Positions 26,173 through 36,045 are shown, counted from the first letter of the stretch. The stretch is DNA of 50,029 nucleotides from Cyanobacteria bacterium SIG28 (GCA_015152525.1 SUTU01000017.1:1-50029); one strand, 5' to 3'. Notes: generated by a model from the sequence alone, not told the origin. Program-made: numbers and translations.

Positions 26173-26311
26173 CTATCCACTCCAAAGTGTATACTGAAAT
26201 TTTACCACAAATACAAAAAATATCCTAATTGTAATTTATATTAACATTTCTAAAAATGCAACTCGGTAAAATATACATTTTGCTCAACTATGTAAATCTT
26301 TGTTATGTTGT

Positions 26312-26340
26312 TTGACATGCCTTATTTTTTATTGTCTAAT
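26312..26340 (+). promoter_or_regulatory. smc promoter
   Basis: TTGACA (26312-26317), 17 bases, TCTAAT (26335-26340). The leader contains a short hairpin (gagct/agctc, 26362-26378) and a GGGAAGGG ribosome-binding site. Confidence 0.65.
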
Positions 26341-26395
26341 GGGTAGGTAAATATATTTATGGAGCTTAACACTAGCTCGCTTGGGAAGGGAATAA

Positions 26396-29300
26396 ATGTA
26401 TATAAAGCAGTTGGAAGTTGACAACTTTAAGTCATTTGCTAATAAAGTTGAAATACCTATGTTGACAGGTTTTACTACAATATCAGGACCTAACGGTTCC
26501 GGTAAAAGTACCTTGATTGACAGTATACTTTTTGCATTAGGGTTATCAACAGCCAGAACTTTACGTGCTGAAAAGATTTCCCATTTAATATCAACCTACA
26601 ATAAGCGCAATGAAGCATTCGTTAAAGTTACATTTGGCGGGACTGATGAAGGAGATTTTTCTGTAGGAAGAAAAATCCGTAAATCCTCTCAAGGACAATA
26701 CAACAGCGTTTATTACATAAATGATAAAGTTGTTACACTTTCTGATGTCCATGCTAAACTCGAAAAATACAACATAACACCAAACAGTTATAACGTTGTT
26801 ATGCAAGGCGATGTTATCAGTATTACAAACTGTACCGCCGGTGAAAGAAGAAAAGTTGTCGATGAAATCGCCGGTGTAGCAGATTTCGACAGACGTATAG
26901 AACAAGCAACAGGCGAACTTGAAACTGTTGAAAACAGAGTTGTCAATTCTACATTAATTTTGAATGAAGTTAATACTCGTTTGGAACAATTAAACGAAGA
27001 ACGTGAAGTTGCTTTAAAATATCAAAAATTAAGAGATGAAAAAGTCGGTTTAGAAAGCCAAATCAATACTGTTAAATTTTTTGATTTAAAAAGAAGTCTT
27101 GAAAAAGCGCATGAAAACATTTTAGACTTTACAAAAAAGAAAAAAGAAGAAGAAGTCAAAGCTAAGGATTTGGAAGAACGTTTAAAGCTAATTCGTGAAA
27201 AATACGAGGAACTTTCAGCAACCATAAAAGAAAAAGGCGAAGGACATCAAATCGAACTTAAGCAAAAAGCTGAAGAAATCAAAGGCTCTATTTCCAGAAA
27301 AGAATCCTCTATAACTTATGCGGACAAACAAATTCAAGATAATTTAAAAACAATAGAAAACACTAAAAACGGTATTGAAACTCAAAAGGGAAAAATTAGC
27401 GAAGCAGAACTTAAAATATCGTTAACACAAGATAATATAAAAGAAATTCAATCAAAAATTGATGAGCAAAAGTCTGCTCTGCATAAAATTCTTGAAGACA
27501 TGTCCAGCTTAAACGAAACAGCTGAAAAACATATTGAAAAAAGAAATAATTTAAGAAAAGACCTAGAAGCTGAACAAGATAAAGAAACAAAACTTATTCA
27601 AAAACAAGCACCGCTTGAAGCTGAGCTATCAACTAAGAAAAAGCAATTAGAAGATGCCCGAGTTAAGTTACAGGAATTAAATGAGTTCAAAACTAATTTC
27701 TCTGAAACAAAAGCTTCTAAAGAATTAATGATTGAACAATTAGGTAAAGAACTTGACGATTTCAAAACTATCCTTAAGAATACATTATATGAATTGGATA
27801 AAACTAAAAACGAAATCACAGATTTGGACTACGACTTGCAAGCTGCACGTAAAAAGGTTTATCAGCTGGAAGCAATTAAACGAGCAAATGAAGAAAATAA
27901 CCTCGGACGTGCCGTTGATACCGTTGTAAATGCTAACATTAGAGGGGTTCATGCACCTTTGCTAAAACTCGGTCAAGTTGATGAAGAATATTCTACAGCA
28001 ATGGAAATCGCCGTTGGAGGTAGAATGTCCCACATTGTTGTTGATGACGAACATGTCGCATCAACATGTATTGAGTTATTAAAATCTGCAAATGCAGGAC
28101 GTGCTACATTTGTACCTCTAAACAAAATTGTTAAATGTCCAAAAAGCTTAAACCTTCCTAAAGAACAAGGTGTTATTGATTTTGCCATTAACTTAATAGA
28201 TTTTGACGATGAATACTTAAATGCTTTTTACTATGCAGTAGGTGATACGCTCGTTGTAGAAGATAGAAGTGTAGCGAACAAACTTATCGGAAAGTACAGA
28301 ATGGTAACACTTGCCGGTGATTTATTCGAAAAATCAGGTTCTATTACAGGTGGTGCAGTTAGAAAAACAGGCTTGAAGTTCTCTCAGAACTCCGATTCAG
28401 AAATTGACACATTTAAAGCTCGTTTGAGAGATATGGAAACAAAATATGCCGGTTTAATTTCTAAACGCTCTGCTCTGGAAGCTAAAATGGAAGATATAAG
28501 AGGAAAAAATTCTGCCTCTATGACAGAGTTTAATAAGGCAAAATTAGAGTTAACAAGTTTAGAAACAAGTTTTGCTAAAACAGAAACTGATATTAATGAA
28601 AAACAAGATTTTATTAAAATCACAGAACCGGAAATTTCTAACATAGAAAAAACTCTTGATAAAATTGAAGAACAACACATTGAAATTTCAGACAAGATGG
28701 TAAATCTTCAAACAGAAATTGATGAAGTTGAAAAACTTATGAATGACGCTGATCTAAAAGATTTAAAAGATAAGACAGCTGGTGTTGAAGCAGAAATTAA
28801 ACGATACGAAAAACAAATGGCAGATGCCAATAATGAAATTGATGTTCTTCACCAAAGAATAGACTTTATTAATACAACAATAAACAGTCATAAAGATACT
28901 ATTGAACGTTCTCTTGCTAATAACAAAGAATTAGAATTAGACAAAGCTAAGTTTGCCGAAGAAATTAAAGGTTTGCAAGAACAATTAGTTGTACTGGATG
29001 AACAAATTAAAGAAATTACTGAAAAATTGGGCGAATTATTAACTCAAAGAGATGAGATTAATAAAGATTTGGTTAATTTAGAAACTCAAAAAAATCTAAA
29101 ACTTTCAGATATAGAAAAAATCGGTGAACAAATTGAATCTTTTAAATCTCGTCGTCGAGAATTAGAACCTCAATTAGAAGAAACTAAAACAACTCTTGAA
29201 GAAGCAGGCGTTAATGTAAATGAACTCACACCTGTTGAAATGTCAATAGATGAAATTACTGCAAGAATCCAAAGACTTCAAAGAAGAATGGATGAACTGG

Positions 29301-29890
29301 GTGCGGTAAACATGAAAGCGCTTGAAGATTATGACAGAGTTTTAGCTCGTCAACAAGAGCTACAAAACCAAATAGAAACGCTTACTAATGAAAGAATGCA
29401 AATTCTTGAAAGAATGAAAGGATATGAAGACCTTAAGAAAGAAACATTCTTAAGAACCTACAACGCTTTGAATGAAAACTTTAAAGAAGTTTTCCATAAG
29501 CTTTCTGACGGTGAAGGCTCTCTAATCCTTGAAAACGAAGAAAATCCGTTTGCAGGCGGTTTAGATATTGAAGCTCAACCTAGAGATAAGAAAAAGCAAC
29601 GTTTAATGGGTATGTCAGGTGGTGAAAAAGCACTTACTGCATTGTCATTTGTATTTGCTATTCAAAAATACATGCCGGCACCTTTCTATGCTTTAGATGA
29701 AGTTGATGCAAGTTTAGACGGTATTAACGTTGAAAAATTGGCAAGTATTGTTCAATCTCAAGCCGAATCAACTCAATTCATTGTTGTTAGCCACAGAAAA
29801 CCAATGATTGAGTCTGCTAACAGAACAATCGGAGTTACTCAAAAAGAAAAAGGTATCTCTAAAGTTACGGGTGTAAAATTAAGAGATTAG
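26396..29890 (+). CDS. smc: Chromosome segregation protein SMC
   Basis: 1164 residues, the full bacterial length. SMC dimers with ScpA and ScpB form the condensin that organises replicated chromosomes. The N-terminal Walker A is ISGPNGSGKSTLIDS. A long coiled coil (about 170-500) leads to the hinge (about 505-660: GVHAPLLKLGQVDEEYSTAM, then AVGGRMSHIVVDD). A second coiled coil follows, then the C-terminal head with signature LMGMSGGEKALTALS and Walker B FYALDEVDASLDGINVEK. GGGAAGGG is a strong ribosome-binding site. A small gene, scpA and scpB follow on the same strand, so all condensin parts are probably one transcript. Confidence 0.97.
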   Translation: MYIKQLEVDNFKSFANKVEIPMLTGFTTISGPNGSGKSTLIDSILFALGLSTARTLRAEKISHLISTYNKRNEAFVKVTFGGTDEGDFSVGRKIRKSSQGQYNSVYYINDKVVTLSDVHAKLEKYNITPNSYNVVMQGDVISITNCTAGERRKVVDEIAGVADFDRRIEQATGELETVENRVVNSTLILNEVNTRLEQLNEEREVALKYQKLRDEKVGLESQINTVKFFDLKRSLEKAHENILDFTKKKKEEEVKAKDLEERLKLIREKYEELSATIKEKGEGHQIELKQKAEEIKGSISRKESSITYADKQIQDNLKTIENTKNGIETQKGKISEAELKISLTQDNIKEIQSKIDEQKSALHKILEDMSSLNETAEKHIEKRNNLRKDLEAEQDKETKLIQKQAPLEAELSTKKKQLEDARVKLQELNEFKTNFSETKASKELMIEQLGKELDDFKTILKNTLYELDKTKNEITDLDYDLQAARKKVYQLEAIKRANEENNLGRAVDTVVNANIRGVHAPLLKLGQVDEEYSTAMEIAVGGRMSHIVVDDEHVASTCIELLKSANAGRATFVPLNKIVKCPKSLNLPKEQGVIDFAINLIDFDDEYLNAFYYAVGDTLVVEDRSVANKLIGKYRMVTLAGDLFEKSGSITGGAVRKTGLKFSQNSDSEIDTFKARLRDMETKYAGLISKRSALEAKMEDIRGKNSASMTEFNKAKLELTSLETSFAKTETDINEKQDFIKITEPEISNIEKTLDKIEEQHIEISDKMVNLQTEIDEVEKLMNDADLKDLKDKTAGVEAEIKRYEKQMADANNEIDVLHQRIDFINTTINSHKDTIERSLANNKELELDKAKFAEEIKGLQEQLVVLDEQIKEITEKLGELLTQRDEINKDLVNLETQKNLKLSDIEKIGEQIESFKSRRRELEPQLEETKTTLEEAGVNVNELTPVEMSIDEITARIQRLQRRMDELGAVNMKALEDYDRVLARQQELQNQIETLTNERMQILERMKGYEDLKKETFLRTYNALNENFKEVFHKLSDGEGSLILENEENPFAGGLDIEAQPRDKKKQRLMGMSGGEKALTALSFVFAIQKYMPAPFYALDEVDASLDGINVEKLASIVQSQAESTQFIVVSHRKPMIESANRTIGVTQKEKGISKVTGVKLRD

Positions 29891-29908
29891 GGGTAAGGAA
29901 AAGCATAA

Positions 29909-30262
29909 ATGCAGATTAGAACAATTAACAATAGTCAGAATGTAAGTTCAAAAGCTAAGTTTTATTTCACAAGTGAACAATATTTGCTTCCCAAAAACGC
30001 AATTAATTCTTTTGAACAAAAAGCTAAAACAATTGGTTCTGAAGTTGATAAAATTCATGCTAATATTTATAGAACAGCTTATTTTGAAGAAAAAGTTTCT
30101 AAAACTCCTGTAATTAAAGACGTTGTGGAAATAAGTTCTCAACTTTCAAGCAAAAAAACTAATAATAATGTTAAAATAATAGCTGAAGGTGATATAAAAA
30201 AGCGTCAAGTAACAGCTTTTAGCGCAATAAATAATTATCTGGAACAACTAAAGCTCGAGTAA
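29909..30262 (+). CDS. Small unknown protein between smc and scpA
   Basis: 117 residues, unrecognised. It starts 18 bases after smc with GGTAAGGAAAAG upstream, so it is almost surely co-transcribed. The N-terminus MQIRTINNSQNVSSKAKFYF has the Asn/Ser-rich lead and Lys-Phe motif seen on other lineage-specific proteins here, although degenerate. The rest is basic and helical (NAINSFEQKAKTIGSEVDKI, RQVTAFSAINNYLEQLKLE). It has no membrane segment or cysteine. Its position inside the condensin operon suggests, but does not show, a role in chromosome organisation. Confidence 0.65.
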   Translation: MQIRTINNSQNVSSKAKFYFTSEQYLLPKNAINSFEQKAKTIGSEVDKIHANIYRTAYFEEKVSKTPVIKDVVEISSQLSSKKTNNNVKIIAEGDIKKRQVTAFSAINNYLEQLKLE

Positions 30263-30328
30263 AATATAAAATTAGGTTTCATAAAAACAGAGGATTAAAA
30301 GATTAAGGGTATAAGATAAGATAAAGAT

Positions 30329-31234
30329 ATGGCAGTAAATAATATAGGGAATATGAATCAAAATATTAACGAGTTGACATCAAATGCCGGATTTCAAGGA
30401 AAAGAAAATTCCGGTGTAGAAGTTGACGGGATTGAAATTCTTGTAAACATGGCTAAGCAGGGCAAAATTGACCCTTGGAATGTTGATATCGTTGATGTTT
30501 ACGATAAATACATGATGCAAATGTTTAAAGCAAAAGGACAAAACCTACAAATTACAGGTAGAACAATTCTTTTTGCAGCCATATTGCTCAGACTAAAATC
30601 AAATATCCTTAAAGGGATAGATATCCAGGATTTTGATCCTCAGCCAGAATTTGATGAACTTAATTATAATGATGATCAACTTGATTATACGGAAGACTAT
30701 ATCCCGACAAATAACGTAATATCAATTGATGAGGTTTTGCAAAGACGTACAAGTGTAAGATTAAACCATAATAGGGTTGTAACTTTAAGAGATTTAATTC
30801 GACAATTAGAGTTTTACGAAATGCTCGATAAAAAGCAATCTTTAAAAAATGCTTATGAACGTGCAAAACGTCGAGTTCAAAATTATGCTAAATTATCACC
30901 ACAAGATATTATCAATATGGCACATGATGAGTATATTCAAAACGGTGTATTGAGGCTCAAAGCAAACTTAGAAGAAATCCTTAATCGCCAAGATAAAATA
31001 GAACTTAATGAGCTAACATTATTAGGCATGGATAGAATTAATGCTTATATATCATTATTATTCTTAACCGTAGATAGTGATTATGATTTGGTTCAAGACG
31101 AATTTTATGGCGATTTGTATGTTGTAAAATATGAAAACAAATCTCAAGAAGAAAATGTTGATAATATTTTTGATGCAGTTGATAATGTTACAAGTGTATT
31201 GAAAGAGGTAGAAAATGGAACAGTTGAAGTCTAG
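30329..31234 (+). CDS. scpA: Segregation and condensation protein A
   Basis: 301 residues. ScpA is the kleisin that bridges the SMC heads. The family core is VDGIEILVNMAKQGKIDPWN, VDIVDVYDKYMMQM and ILFAAILLRLKSNIL, and the C-terminal winged-helix region includes LNRQDKIELNELTL. The usual opening F-E-G-P-L-D-L-L-L is changed to V-D-G-I-E-I-L-V-N. About 30 extra N-terminal residues are Asn-rich and contain NAGFQGK, similar to the short motif on neighbouring unknown proteins. The ribosome-binding site for ATG 30329 is weak, so the second Met at 30353 is possible. It overlaps scpB by 20 bases. Confidence 0.9.
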   Translation: MAVNNIGNMNQNINELTSNAGFQGKENSGVEVDGIEILVNMAKQGKIDPWNVDIVDVYDKYMMQMFKAKGQNLQITGRTILFAAILLRLKSNILKGIDIQDFDPQPEFDELNYNDDQLDYTEDYIPTNNVISIDEVLQRRTSVRLNHNRVVTLRDLIRQLEFYEMLDKKQSLKNAYERAKRRVQNYAKLSPQDIINMAHDEYIQNGVLRLKANLEEILNRQDKIELNELTLLGMDRINAYISLLFLTVDSDYDLVQDEFYGDLYVVKYENKSQEENVDNIFDAVDNVTSVLKEVENGTVEV

Positions 31235-31778
31235 AATAGAAGCTGTTTTATTTGTAACAGCAAAAGTGCTTCAAATAAACGATATAGCGGAAGTTTTGGA
31301 AGAAACTCCTGAAAATGTAGAAGAAGCTTTACTTGAACTAATTATGGATTATGCTTCAAGAGAAGGCGCTTTAGAAATTGATGACGAAAACGGCTATATT
31401 TTACAGGTTAAACAAGAACATCTTGATATCGTTGAAAAACTTTGTCCTGTAGAATTAAAGCCTTCTGTTCTAAAGACATTAACGGTTATTGCATTAAAAG
31501 AGCCTATCAGGCAATCATACTTAAAAGAACTAAGAGGCTCTAATGCTTATGACCACGTTGCCGAACTTCTTGAAAAAGGTTTGGTTTCTCGACATAAAGA
31601 TAAAAATGGGCGCTCTTTTAATATAAAAACTACATCAAAATTTAACGAATATTTTAAACTCAAAGGCGACGTTAAGAGTCTTGTTAAAACTTTGAATATC
31701 GATGCCGGCGTTAAAGATAATGATAGTGATGTCGAAATAGATGATAAAGCTTCAGCTTCAGTTGAAGTTGAAGAATAA
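31215..31778 (+). CDS. scpB: Segregation and condensation protein B
   Basis: 187 residues. ScpB dimers bind ScpA with tandem winged helices. The sequence shows the family pattern LKSRIEAVLFVTAKVLQIND at the start, then YILQVKQEHLDIVEKL and VLKTLTVIALKEPIRQSYLK, then the second winged helix LLEKGLVSRHKDKNGRSFN. An acidic, low-complexity tail (DNDSDVEIDDKASASVEVEE) follows. AGAGGT lies before the ATG inside the scpA gene, so translation is coupled. Confidence 0.92.
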   Translation: MEQLKSRIEAVLFVTAKVLQINDIAEVLEETPENVEEALLELIMDYASREGALEIDDENGYILQVKQEHLDIVEKLCPVELKPSVLKTLTVIALKEPIRQSYLKELRGSNAYDHVAELLEKGLVSRHKDKNGRSFNIKTTSKFNEYFKLKGDVKSLVKTLNIDAGVKDNDSDVEIDDKASASVEVEE

Positions 31779-31787
31779 GGTGTTATT

Positions 31788-33248
31788 ATGCGAAAGCAAA
31801 CATTCTTAGTATATTTTGTTATTTTAATTTTGGGTGTTGTCTTGTTTATAATCCATAATTATGGTTTTGTAATGTCTAAAATTGGCAATTATTTTTATAC
31901 GACAAACAATTTATTAAAGGCTCAAAATTATTACGAAAAAGCTTTTGAAAACGGATACATTAAAGAAAAAGACAGAATAATATATTTAAACTCTATAATA
32001 AATTCACCTTTAGATATAAAAGCCCAAACTAAGCTTGAAAAGTTTATAGAAGAAGGTACGGAAGATACAGCCTATTATAATGCTAAAAAGTTTGTTTCAA
32101 ATTATAAAGACAGTATTCTTGAAATCTATCCCGATAATTATATTCAAAATTCTACTTATAATCAAAAAGTTATGCGTTGGGCAAATTTTCCAATTACATA
32201 CTGGTTTGAAAACCCGCAAGATGCACCTGATTATTACATTGAAGAAGTAAAAAAAGCATTAAACAGCTGGGAAAAATCCACTGATTATAAGATAGTTTTT
32301 GAAGAAAATTCAAATAATCCGAATATCACAATAACATTTGCAACTGAAATAACAAATAGTGAAGCAAATAGTTATGTTGCTGCCTATGTTATACCTTCAA
32401 TTTCTGGTAACAGTCTTTTAAATATGAATATGAAAATTTTTGTAAAAAATCCTAATGACGAATATTTTACAAATAATCAAATTTATAATAACGCACTGCA
32501 CGAAACAGCGCACGCACTAGGGTTTATGGGACATAGTAACGATAAAAACAATATCATGTATCTTACAAGAGATACTATCACACATATAAATAACGATCGT
32601 GCAGAACTTACGGAAGCTGATATAAATACAATAAAATTATTATATAAAATTAAACCGGAAGTTACCAATAGCCAAGATGATAAAGCCGAATTTCTGCCTT
32701 ACTTAATTCTTGGTGATGATACTGAAAACTTATTAATAAAAGAAGAAGAAGCAAGAACTTATATAAAAAAAGCGCCAAACGTACCTGCCGGATATATTGA
32801 TTTAGCAGAAAATTATTTGTTCAGCAAAGAATACTTTAAAGCTATAGCTTGTTTAGAAAAAGCCTTAAGACTGGCTGAAACAGATGAAACCAAGAGAATT
32901 ATTAATTACAATTTGGCTGTAGTTTATTTTCATATTGAAAACTTAGGTTTAGCTAAAATGTATGTTGAAAAAGCTAAAGAATATGGCGAAGGAGTTGATA
33001 CACTACAGTTAGAAGCTGATATATGCTTGAAAAGCAAAGAATTTGAAAAAGCTATTAAATTATATAAAGAACTTTTGTACAAAGACTCAAAAAACATTGA
33101 TTACGTTATATCTTTAACCAATGTTTATGTGATGCAAAAAAAATACTTTGAAGCTAGGCAAGTTTTAAAAAACTTTATAAAAAACAATCCTGACGAAAGA
33201 AATAACAAACGCTTTCAGGCTTATGGAATATTAAATTTGTTCCTATAA
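31788..33248 (+). CDS. Membrane-anchored matrixin-like zinc peptidase with C-terminal TPRs
   Basis: 486 residues. A single N-terminal membrane anchor (about 5-24, FLVYFVILILGVVLFIIH) is followed by a short TPR-like segment. The metzincin domain (about 120-285) carries the zinc site HETAHALGFMGHS (His238, Glu239, His242, His249) and the Met-turn NIMYLT. The HExxHxxGxxGHS spacing with one extra residue is common in cyanobacterial matrixin-like peptidases. The C-terminal part (about 320-486) is TPR repeats (AGYIDLAENYLFSKEYFKAI and similar). It would act outside the cytoplasmic membrane, cleaving or sorting envelope proteins. It starts 9 bases after scpB with AAGGTG upstream, so it is part of the condensin operon. 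Confidence 0.82.
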   Translation: MRKQTFLVYFVILILGVVLFIIHNYGFVMSKIGNYFYTTNNLLKAQNYYEKAFENGYIKEKDRIIYLNSIINSPLDIKAQTKLEKFIEEGTEDTAYYNAKKFVSNYKDSILEIYPDNYIQNSTYNQKVMRWANFPITYWFENPQDAPDYYIEEVKKALNSWEKSTDYKIVFEENSNNPNITITFATEITNSEANSYVAAYVIPSISGNSLLNMNMKIFVKNPNDEYFTNNQIYNNALHETAHALGFMGHSNDKNNIMYLTRDTITHINNDRAELTEADINTIKLLYKIKPEVTNSQDDKAEFLPYLILGDDTENLLIKEEEARTYIKKAPNVPAGYIDLAENYLFSKEYFKAIACLEKALRLAETDETKRIINYNLAVVYFHIENLGLAKMYVEKAKEYGEGVDTLQLEADICLKSKEFEKAIKLYKELLYKDSKNIDYVISLTNVYVMQKKYFEARQVLKNFIKNNPDERNNKRFQAYGILNLFL

Positions 33249-33255
33249 AACAATT

Positions 33256-34836
33256 TTAAAAATCTTGCAGAATTTCTTCTAACACATTTTTCCAGTCAGA
33301 AGCTTTTGTTTGCTTGAAGATTTTCACACTATCGTACCAAGGAGTTGTTTTATCATCTTCAAACCATCTCCAATCAGACGCATAAGGTAAAAGTAAGTAA
33401 GTTTTCTTACCTAAAGCACCTGACAAATGTGCTAAAGCAGTATCAACTGTTATAACAACATCCATTGCCATTAGGGCTTTGGCTGTATCATTAAAGTCCT
33501 CAAACTCTTTTGCTAAATTTATCATCTGAGGATATCTATTATTTCCATTCATCGAATCATTAACTTGGAATGAATAAACCTGAATATTTGATTTTTCAAA
33601 AAATGGTTCAAAAAGTTTAATATTAATTGTTCGTCCCAACATTGTTCTAATGCCGGCACTTCCTGCTTCCCAACACAAACCGACTTTTATCTTATCAGAC
33701 TCAATAACTTTTTTTTCTGCTCTTAAATAGCCTGAGCTATATGGAATATTATCAAAATCTAAGTTTAAAATAAACGGAAGCTCACTCAATCTTACAGTTT
33801 GAATATCAGGATTAGCATTTTCTAATGTTATAAAATTAAATTCATTAAAGTTTGATTTAAAAAGCTGACATAACTGAGGTCGAGTTATTACTGTAAACTT
33901 TTTACCACTTTTTTGAAGTTCCGGAAGATATCTCGAAAACATTATGTTGTCGCCAAAACCTTGATCACCAAAGACTTGTATTTCTTTTTCTAACGGAGTT
34001 TTATAGTCATAAAAATTATTAAACCTTAACTCAATTGGCGTTTTTTCTCTTAAAGATAACAATTTATAACCTTCTTCAAAGCGTTTTTGTTTTAAATAAC
34101 ACATTCCTAAACTTACAAGTGTGTCATTATGATTTGGAATAATTTCTAACATTTTTTTATAATAATTCTCAGCTTCTTTATAATTGCCCTGTTTTACATA
34201 ACTAACCGCCAAATTATAAAGTCCGTTTTTGTTGCCAAGTTCTGTCGCAATCTTAAAGCATTCACAAGCTTGATTATCATCGCAATATAAAAGCTCCTTT
34301 AAAAATCCCAATTGAATCCACAAAACGGAATTATCTCTATTTGTTTTCAATAATTCAACACAAATTCTCTCAGCTTCTCTTAATTCACCGGTGCGAATTA
34401 AAGCCTTAATTTTATAATTTATCGCATCTTTATTATCCGGAAATTTTTCACACATTTGATTTGCATAATACAAAGCTTTTTGAAAATGATTTATATTGAA
34501 AAAACTTATAATTAATTTTTGATATATTTCTTCTGTCTGAATAAATTCAAGTGCTCTTTCTAAAATTATTGCTGAATTTTTAAAATTCTTACGCTCAAAT
34601 TCTGAAATTCCGTATGCTGTAACATTTCCAGCTGTTTCATTTATATTACAAGATTTTTCCAAATAATAACTAGCTTTATTAAAATTTCGCTGACTAATAT
34701 AAAATAACCCGACTGTTGAAAGCAGAACATAGTTTTCCGGTTCTGCTTCCAACATATCAGTATATATTTTTTCAGCCTCTAAGAATTCAGAATTTTTAGT
34801 TAATTCCAAAGCTTTTTCTAATAAAGTTTTATCCAT
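33256..34836 (-). CDS. TPR protein with GT9/heptosyltransferase-like C-terminal domain
   Basis: 526 residues from ATG 34836, which forms a TAATG junction with the upstream yggT-like gene. A longer frame upstream overlaps that gene and is not needed. Residues 1-285 are TPR repeats (FLEAEKIYTDMLEAEPENYV, ASYYLEKSCNINETAG, EAENYYKKMLEIIPNHND). Residues about 290-526 resemble the GT9-like domain often joined to TPRs: VFGDQGFGDNIMFSRYLPEL, KVGLCWEAGSAGIR and MAMDVVITVDTALAHLSGAL. The last of these is the sugar-nucleotide-binding end typical of ADP-heptosyltransferases. Protein or envelope glycosylation is likely; donor and acceptor are unknown. No signal peptide. Confidence 0.8.
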   Translation of the reverse strand: MDKTLLEKALELTKNSEFLEAEKIYTDMLEAEPENYVLLSTVGLFYISQRNFNKASYYLEKSCNINETAGNVTAYGISEFERKNFKNSAIILERALEFIQTEEIYQKLIISFFNINHFQKALYYANQMCEKFPDNKDAINYKIKALIRTGELREAERICVELLKTNRDNSVLWIQLGFLKELLYCDDNQACECFKIATELGNKNGLYNLAVSYVKQGNYKEAENYYKKMLEIIPNHNDTLVSLGMCYLKQKRFEEGYKLLSLREKTPIELRFNNFYDYKTPLEKEIQVFGDQGFGDNIMFSRYLPELQKSGKKFTVITRPQLCQLFKSNFNEFNFITLENANPDIQTVRLSELPFILNLDFDNIPYSSGYLRAEKKVIESDKIKVGLCWEAGSAGIRTMLGRTINIKLFEPFFEKSNIQVYSFQVNDSMNGNNRYPQMINLAKEFEDFNDTAKALMAMDVVITVDTALAHLSGALGKKTYLLLPYASDWRWFEDDKTTPWYDSVKIFKQTKASDWKNVLEEILQDF

Positions 34837-35102
34837 TACAATCCTAAACTTGATAATGCACCGACAACAATCCCTTGTAATATTTGTAACAAAATAATTG
34901 CTAAAATCGGTGAAATATCGAGAACCCCACCTATTGGCGGAATTATACCTCTGAATATATTTAAGAAAGGATCTGTTACAGAACGAATCCAACCAAAAGG
35001 TTGTTGTTCCCAATTAATTGTCTGAACCCAGGTTAGAAATATCCTTACTATTATCAAGATATAATAGAAATAAAATAATTGACTTACTATTCTTGTTATC
35101 AT
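34836..35102 (-). CDS. YggT-family small membrane protein
   Basis: 88 residues. Two hydrophobic helices (VSQLFYFYYILIIVRIFLTW and ISPILAIILLQILQGIVVGA) flank the conserved segment IRSVTDPFLNIFRGIIPPIG, the YggT signature (related to plant CCB3). Family members lie in the inner membrane and are linked to osmotic stress and to cell division or envelope placement; the exact role is unsettled. It sits between mtnP (9-base gap) and the TPR glycosyltransferase (one shared base), a tight three-gene operon. Confidence 0.88.
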   Translation of the reverse strand: MITRIVSQLFYFYYILIIVRIFLTWVQTINWEQQPFGWIRSVTDPFLNIFRGIIPPIGGVLDISPILAIILLQILQGIVVGALSSLGL

Positions 35103-35111
35103 TTATTTCTC

Positions 35112-35909
35112 CTAAACATGAGCGTTTGAACTTGTTTTTGAACATTCACAGTTAACATTTTCTGCAGGAATATTTTCTATCATAGTAAATAATAGTTTTT
35201 TCAAATTATCCAAATTGCTATTAAACACTTTAATAACTTCACCATGCGAAACCGGTGGAACATCACCTACTAAACCTGCATCATAGTCAGTGATAAGTGA
35301 AATGTTAAGAGGACACATATCCATTTCTTTAACCAAATAAGCTTCAGGAAAAGCTGTCATATTTATAACTTCCCAACCTTGGTTAGTAAAGAATTTAGAT
35401 TCAGCCTTTGTTGAAAATCTTGGTCCGTTAATTACAACAACAGTACCGGTTTCATGAACAGTTATGCCTAAATCCTTAGCTGTTTTAATAGCCAATTCTC
35501 TTAATTCCGGGCAATATGTTTCAGCAGGTGATGGGTGCATACATTCCGGACCTTCGAAAAATGTTGATTTTCTACCATCTGTCCAATCTACAAACTGATC
35601 GCAAACTACAAAATGACCCGGTGCAACATGTTTTTGTAAACTTCCTGCAGCGCAAGGCGAGATTACACGTTTACAACCAACTTCCTTCATAGCCCATACA
35701 TTTGCTCTATAATTAATCATATGCGGTAAAATTGAATGATTTCTGCTGTGGCGTGGCATAAATGCTACTCGATGAGAACCGATTTTGCCTATAAACAAAC
35801 TGTCTGACGGTTTACCATAAGGCGTATCAATACTAACTTCCTGTATATCTTCTAAAAAGCTGTAAAAACCTGAACCACCAAACACTCCGATATCTGCTAA
35901 ATTTTTCAT
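35112..35909 (-). CDS. mtnP: S-methyl-5'-thioadenosine phosphorylase
   Basis: 265 residues, PNP/MTAP family. It splits methylthioadenosine (a by-product of polyamine synthesis) to adenine and methylthioribose-1-phosphate. Family marks are ADIGVFGGSGFYSFLED, PRHSRNHSILPHMINYRANV, PCAAGSLQKHVAPGHFV, VVINGPRFSTKAESKFF and the specificity segment INMTAFPEAYLVKEMDMCPL. Some members prefer inosine or guanosine, so the substrate is not certain. AAAGGGAA precedes the ATG. It is the first gene of the mtnP-yggT-TPR transferase operon. Confidence 0.9.
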   Translation of the reverse strand: MKNLADIGVFGGSGFYSFLEDIQEVSIDTPYGKPSDSLFIGKIGSHRVAFMPRHSRNHSILPHMINYRANVWAMKEVGCKRVISPCAAGSLQKHVAPGHFVVCDQFVDWTDGRKSTFFEGPECMHPSPAETYCPELRELAIKTAKDLGITVHETGTVVVINGPRFSTKAESKFFTNQGWEVINMTAFPEAYLVKEMDMCPLNISLITDYDAGLVGDVPPVSHGEVIKVFNSNLDNLKKLLFTMIENIPAENVNCECSKTSSNAHV

Positions 35910-36033
35910 AAAACCATTCCCTTTCTTTTATTTCCATACCATGTTATTCTAACATGAAACTTAATTAATTAAAAATTTAACAAAATTTAATAATTATTGT
36001 TTATTTTAACAATTTTAAGATATTGATTTACTT

Positions 36034-36039
36034 TATAAT
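36034..36039 (+). promoter_or_regulatory. -10 element directly before the ABC1-kinase gene (leaderless)
   Basis: TATAAT (36034-36039) ends 6 bases before the ATG at 36046, so transcription would begin at or next to the A of the start codon. No Shine-Dalgarno sequence is possible. No good -35 is visible. Confidence 0.5.
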
Positions 36040-36045
36040 AATAAG

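Noticed and set aside
34837..35013. Extra 59 codons at the front of the TPR glycosyltransferase
   Set aside because: They lie inside the yggT-like gene in another frame; the ATG at 34836 forms a normal TAATG coupling.
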